Source: Hofstenia miamia (lineage: Eukaryota > Xenacoelomorpha > Acoela > Hofsteniidae). From it: DNA of 64,000 bases. The translations under genes and the position numbers were made by a program. The DNA lies in assembly GCA_900660155.1 (NCBI GenBank), contig CABFPE010000136.1, positions 1,236,453-1,300,452 on the forward strand, read 5' to 3'. The notes beneath the pieces were generated by a model, which saw only the letters and a list, made by a program, of their open reading frames with translations, searched no databases and was not told the origin of the DNA. How positions within the stretch are numbered: position 1 is the stretch's first letter; every line of letters starts with the position of its first letter. Shown piece after piece: positions 60,684 to 64,000 of this stretch.

Positions 60684-62260
60684 TCATTGCGTGATACGTT
60701 GCACATCTTCAGGAGGTAAGAATGACATACATTTCAAAGTTGCTGAGGCATACAGTATGCGCGAGAGGATTTGATAAAAGAAGTTTCTTGAGAAGTAGGT
60801 TTGAAATATGACTTTAAACGAGAGACCATGTGAAAAGACCTTTTCGAGATTAGATAAGCAGGGTTTTGTATATATAAGGCCAATCCAAATTTTCATTTTT
60901 TCTTTTAGTTTTTACCAATTTCTCATAGATTTTCGTAGTAAAAAATCAATTTTAAACATTTCTGATTTTGCAGAAATTTAGCAATATATAATACAGCCAC
61001 TTTATTTTTTAAATTTTATATTAATAATTTGAATGTTTATTTACATGTTTGTTAACAATTCAAAATTATTAATTTTAGCACTATATTTTAATTAATATTT
61101 CTATATTTTATTCCAAAAAAATCAAGTTTTAAAAATATTTCAAAATAAATCTAGAGTGCCAGCATTTTCTGCTGATGGATTGTGTTTTGTAGATTGAAAC
61201 TCCCTCCATATCTAAAGGATGGACTGCTAGAACAATGGACTTCAATCATTTTGAATTGTTAGCAAACTTGTAAATACATATTTGAATGCAAAATCAAAAA
61301 TGCTTGAAATTATGATTTTTCACTATGAAAATTTATTAGAAAAGTGGTAAAAATTAAATGAAAAAAATGATAATTTGGATTGGCCCCATATACAGACCCT
61401 TGGGTATTTTAACTACTACCGACGTTTGCGAACAGTTAGACTTTTATTTCGCTGTGATTGTTTGAGAAAGTGTAAAGAAACGAAGGGTAGTAAGGTTTTG
61501 TTGAGTTATCGAATGGTTCTTCTTTAGGAGATTGTTTGAGAAAACTGATGTAATTTCTTCAAGATGAATGTGAAGAGGGCAGAATTTTTGATGAACTGAA
61601 ATGATTTTTGAAACTGCCAAAGATTGTTCAAATCATCGATGAGGCTTGTGTTATTGATGACATGTTGATGAGAAGTTATTTACTTTTTCATTGAGCTTGA
61701 TTTTACAGGTTCAAAGATCCGTAAGCTTGCCTCGTCTGAAGTGAGATATGGATGTTGTAAGATACTCGATTTCGTATCAAAATATCTACAACTTCTGTTA
61801 ATGTATTGTACCTAAAAACTGTTTATGTATACCAATACCTACACTGGTTACAATATTTTGACCTTTTCACAATTAAGCGACACACATTTTTTAGTGTTCC
61901 GTACAACCAAGCGCTAAATTCAATTTTTGAAAATCCTTCAGATCCCTAACAGTAGCTTACTGTCGTCTTAAAATGAAGAAATTTCACTGTAAATTGAGCA
62001 CTTCGGGAGTCATTCACGTATATATGAAATAGAACGGGTCTAACAACCTACTTTGCTGCATTTCGCTGGTATGACATCGTTTCGAGATGAATGCACATCA
62101 TCAATGTGCACATAACATTTTCTGTAGGATGTAGGATGAAAAACGAGGAAACAACACCTCATCAAAACCATGTAAACGAAGTTTTTGTAGAAATAAATTC
62201 TGAGATATAGCATCAAGAGCAGGAATGAGAGAAGTTAAATTGTCAACGCGTTAACGTGAG
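60684..62260 (-). pseudogene. Jockey/CR1-like reverse transcriptase, decayed and interrupted
   Basis: Read on the minus strand from 62260: ALDAISQNLFLQKLRLHGFD matches the AFDxISHxLLLxKLxxxG block after the first catalytic Asp, then FSSYI and, in another frame, KCYVHIDDVHSSRNDVIPAK, where the GVPQGSxLGPLLF block would follow; only LLDPFYFIYT-like sequence remains of it. The YADD motif is reduced to a DDSKLL-like trace. Stops and shifts are frequent. Further down the strand the reading is lost and is interrupted by the MITE at 60878-61385; a 70-codon frame at 60896-60684 may be a remnant of the C-terminal part. An old, inactive insertion. Confidence 0.65.
60878..61385. mobile_element. MITE with about 100-bp inverted termini (508 bp)
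   Basis: The left end starts GGCCAATCCAAATTTTCATT and the inverted right end GGCCAATCCAAATTATCATT; the similarity continues for about 100 bases (blocks TTTTTACCA, ATAGATTTTCGTAG, AAAAATCA, CATTTCTGATTTTGCA), leaving about 300 bases of AT-rich core. Flanking TATATA (60871-60876) and ATATA (61388-61392) suggest a TA-rich target, with exact duplication uncertain. It interrupts a decayed reverse transcriptase and is therefore younger than it. Confidence 0.82.
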
Positions 62261-64000
62261 TTAAAATAATTTTTACATGTTACGTTTTACGTATAAGTTT
62301 AGTTAGGCGCTATGAGCTCAAATACCGGATTTCCGAATATCTGGTGGGAATGTAACCTTATAGTATTAAATTTTTTTTCTCCAAGCGCGAAATTATTGCT
62401 GCAATTAATATATCGAGTCTATGCTATCTAAATCAGTAATTCTTCAACTGAATCGATGCGTTGTACAACGTATGATAGTCACATAGGACACGAGAAATGC
62501 TCAAACCCTTATAATTAATCGATATGATTAAGCGTGCATTCACAACTGCACCTAAATTTAGAAAGTTTTCTTTGCAACTGGAATTACTGTCGAGGTTCGA
62601 ATTGGATGGTATTACAGCGCAATTTATGCTTAATTTCAGTAAATTGCAATACAAAACAAATATGATTTACATTTGTTTAAGGAAAAAATTGAAATTTTAC
62701 AATGATTACATATCCAAGACCATAACATTTTCAGAATCAGCCTATATCATAACATTAAATTCCCGATAGATGTACTAGTGATGAACATCATTTACAGATA
62801 TGAGCTTGTTGGATATATCATCACAGGCACAAATGTGAGTCAATATCCCATTCCATGCGCGAATGAATCTGCATGTTGCTTTGCAATTTAGCTATAGAAT
62901 GACAGGAGATTTCCAATTGATAGGATATCACAACTTCATTTATAATTCAAAATTAAATGAATAAAATTCATAGCATTTACTTTCGTGTGTAGATCAACTT
63001 TATAGAAATAGGAAAAGTGTTTTTGCAAATTTGAATATATTTCTTGTATCATGTTATAAGCTAAGTTGACAATTAACATTCTACTTAATTCATACAGTAA
63101 TTCGTAGAAGAATATTTCATTATAGGGCTTCCAATCTCTGAATTTTGTTTATCAGATGCTAAGTGTTTTTAAAATTCCAGCTGTGTTTTATGAAAACATG
63201 TGATTAAACAATAATGGTTTAATGGAAATAGAGCATGAGCGAATAAATTTTATCTTACATATGCTCTGAAAATCTATGGAGCTTCCTTATATGGAATCAG
63301 AAAAGTAAGCCATTTTACGAAAAAATTGAATCAGACCCAAGGTCGCCGCGAGAAAATTCTTAAAAGAGATGTAAAAAACGTTTTTGCAATACTGTGTATA
63401 TTGAAAAATATTATATTTTAATCTTTTTGAGGATATTTAATCATTTAATTGAAAGAGAATAAAGAGATCAGTTCTTATTTTTCAAGCAGTTGATTATCCG
63501 AAATAATGTGCTAGAATCTGCATTAATCTCTCGCATGTAAAAACGTAGAAATTTCGGAGTGGCTATGCTCTAGCACCGAACTGTATTGAAATCATTATTT
63601 TCCATATCAGTGATAGAAAGCAGTGACATTTTGCATTTCAAAGCTTTCGGTGACTAGGTTTTGTTGGTTTTGGCCAACATCGTTTTAGAAGGAGATCCAT
63701 CCCTCAATATCAACATTAGTAGAAATTTGTTCTTGTATTGATTCGAAAACTGAAGCATTTGTATTGAAAATTTAAAACATCAAATATATTTATTGGTAAG
63801 AGCTGTAAAAAATACTGTCTGTCTTACTAGGTAGACAATAAATGGCATGATTTATGAAAAGTTTACATAATAATATACTTTACAATTAACTGATTCTTGC
63901 AAAACTGTAGGGTCTTATTTACACAATAGATTATTCGTTTTGTTCAATTTACAATTTTCATAGAAATTAACGTGTATTAACGCTTTAAAGCATTAAGTAA
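62261..64000. other. No gene assigned
   Basis: AT-rich. A + strand reading near 63265-63360 (KIYGASLYGIRKVSHFTKKL then NQTQ) faintly resembles the post-polymerase region of non-LTR proteins, too weak to annotate. An 81-codon frame at 62524-62769 is unrecognised. Confidence 0.35.

Noticed and set aside
60684-60896. Gypsy-type polymerase fragment on the minus strand
   Set aside because: A few words resemble Gypsy proteins, but the neighbouring sequence up the same strand is clearly a non-LTR polymerase, so an LTR element is not supported.

Overview
The window looks like AT-rich (about 70% A+T by eye) nuclear DNA from an invertebrate animal. Evidence for this is the presence of GT-AG introns, several non-LTR retrotransposon remnants, Tc1/mariner and hAT DNA transposons, miniature inverted-repeat elements (MITEs), (TA)n and (AAT)n microsatellites and a homogeneous satellite array. 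No bacterial operon, rRNA or complete host gene is visible. Cnidarian, tunicate or flatworm are all compatible; the sequence does not settle which.

Host coding content is minimal. The one convincing piece is the 3' end of a gene on the + strand: two exons at 1760-1887 and 2001-2192, joined by a 113-bp GT-AG intron in consistent phase. They encode a hydrophobic membrane segment and a charged C-terminal tail. A second exon-like open stretch with a hydrophobic segment lies at 319-502, but its link to this gene is unproven.

The rest is mostly mobile DNA and its decay products. Left part (0-30 kb): an inverted-repeat MITE with a 7-bp target duplication (2962-3224), two copies of one TTAA-flanked MITE family (4402-4847, 21993-22500), a non-LTR reverse transcriptase remnant (8324-9660), a 1.3-kb hAT element (11230-12535), a full-length Tc1 element with an apparent spliceosomal intron in its transposase (15388-17036), and a long C-terminal piece of a second non-LTR lineage (27963-29250). 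Middle (30-45 kb): a cluster of Tc1, mariner and non-LTR fragments (30120-32745), a TAA-flanked Harbinger-like MITE (34555-35108), a 13-unit, 180-bp satellite array with almost no divergence (37688-40030), a second hAT element with a recognisable transposase remnant (43230-44529), and a set of four GC-rich motifs (44679-45385). Right part (45-64 kb): a third hAT element (50456-51728), an assembly gap followed by apparently low-quality sequence (53741-54180), non-LTR fragments on the minus strand (54949-62260), and a 508-bp MITE with roughly 100-bp terminal repeats (60878-61385) inserted in one of them.

The most interesting signals are the satellite whose only divergent copy is at one edge, the intron inside the Tc1 transposase, a short repeat with an apparent compensatory base-pair change (32791-32830 and 55609-55675), and the GGTCACGG-type motif series. 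All element assignments rest on reading terminal repeats, target duplications and translated motifs by eye; no database search was possible.
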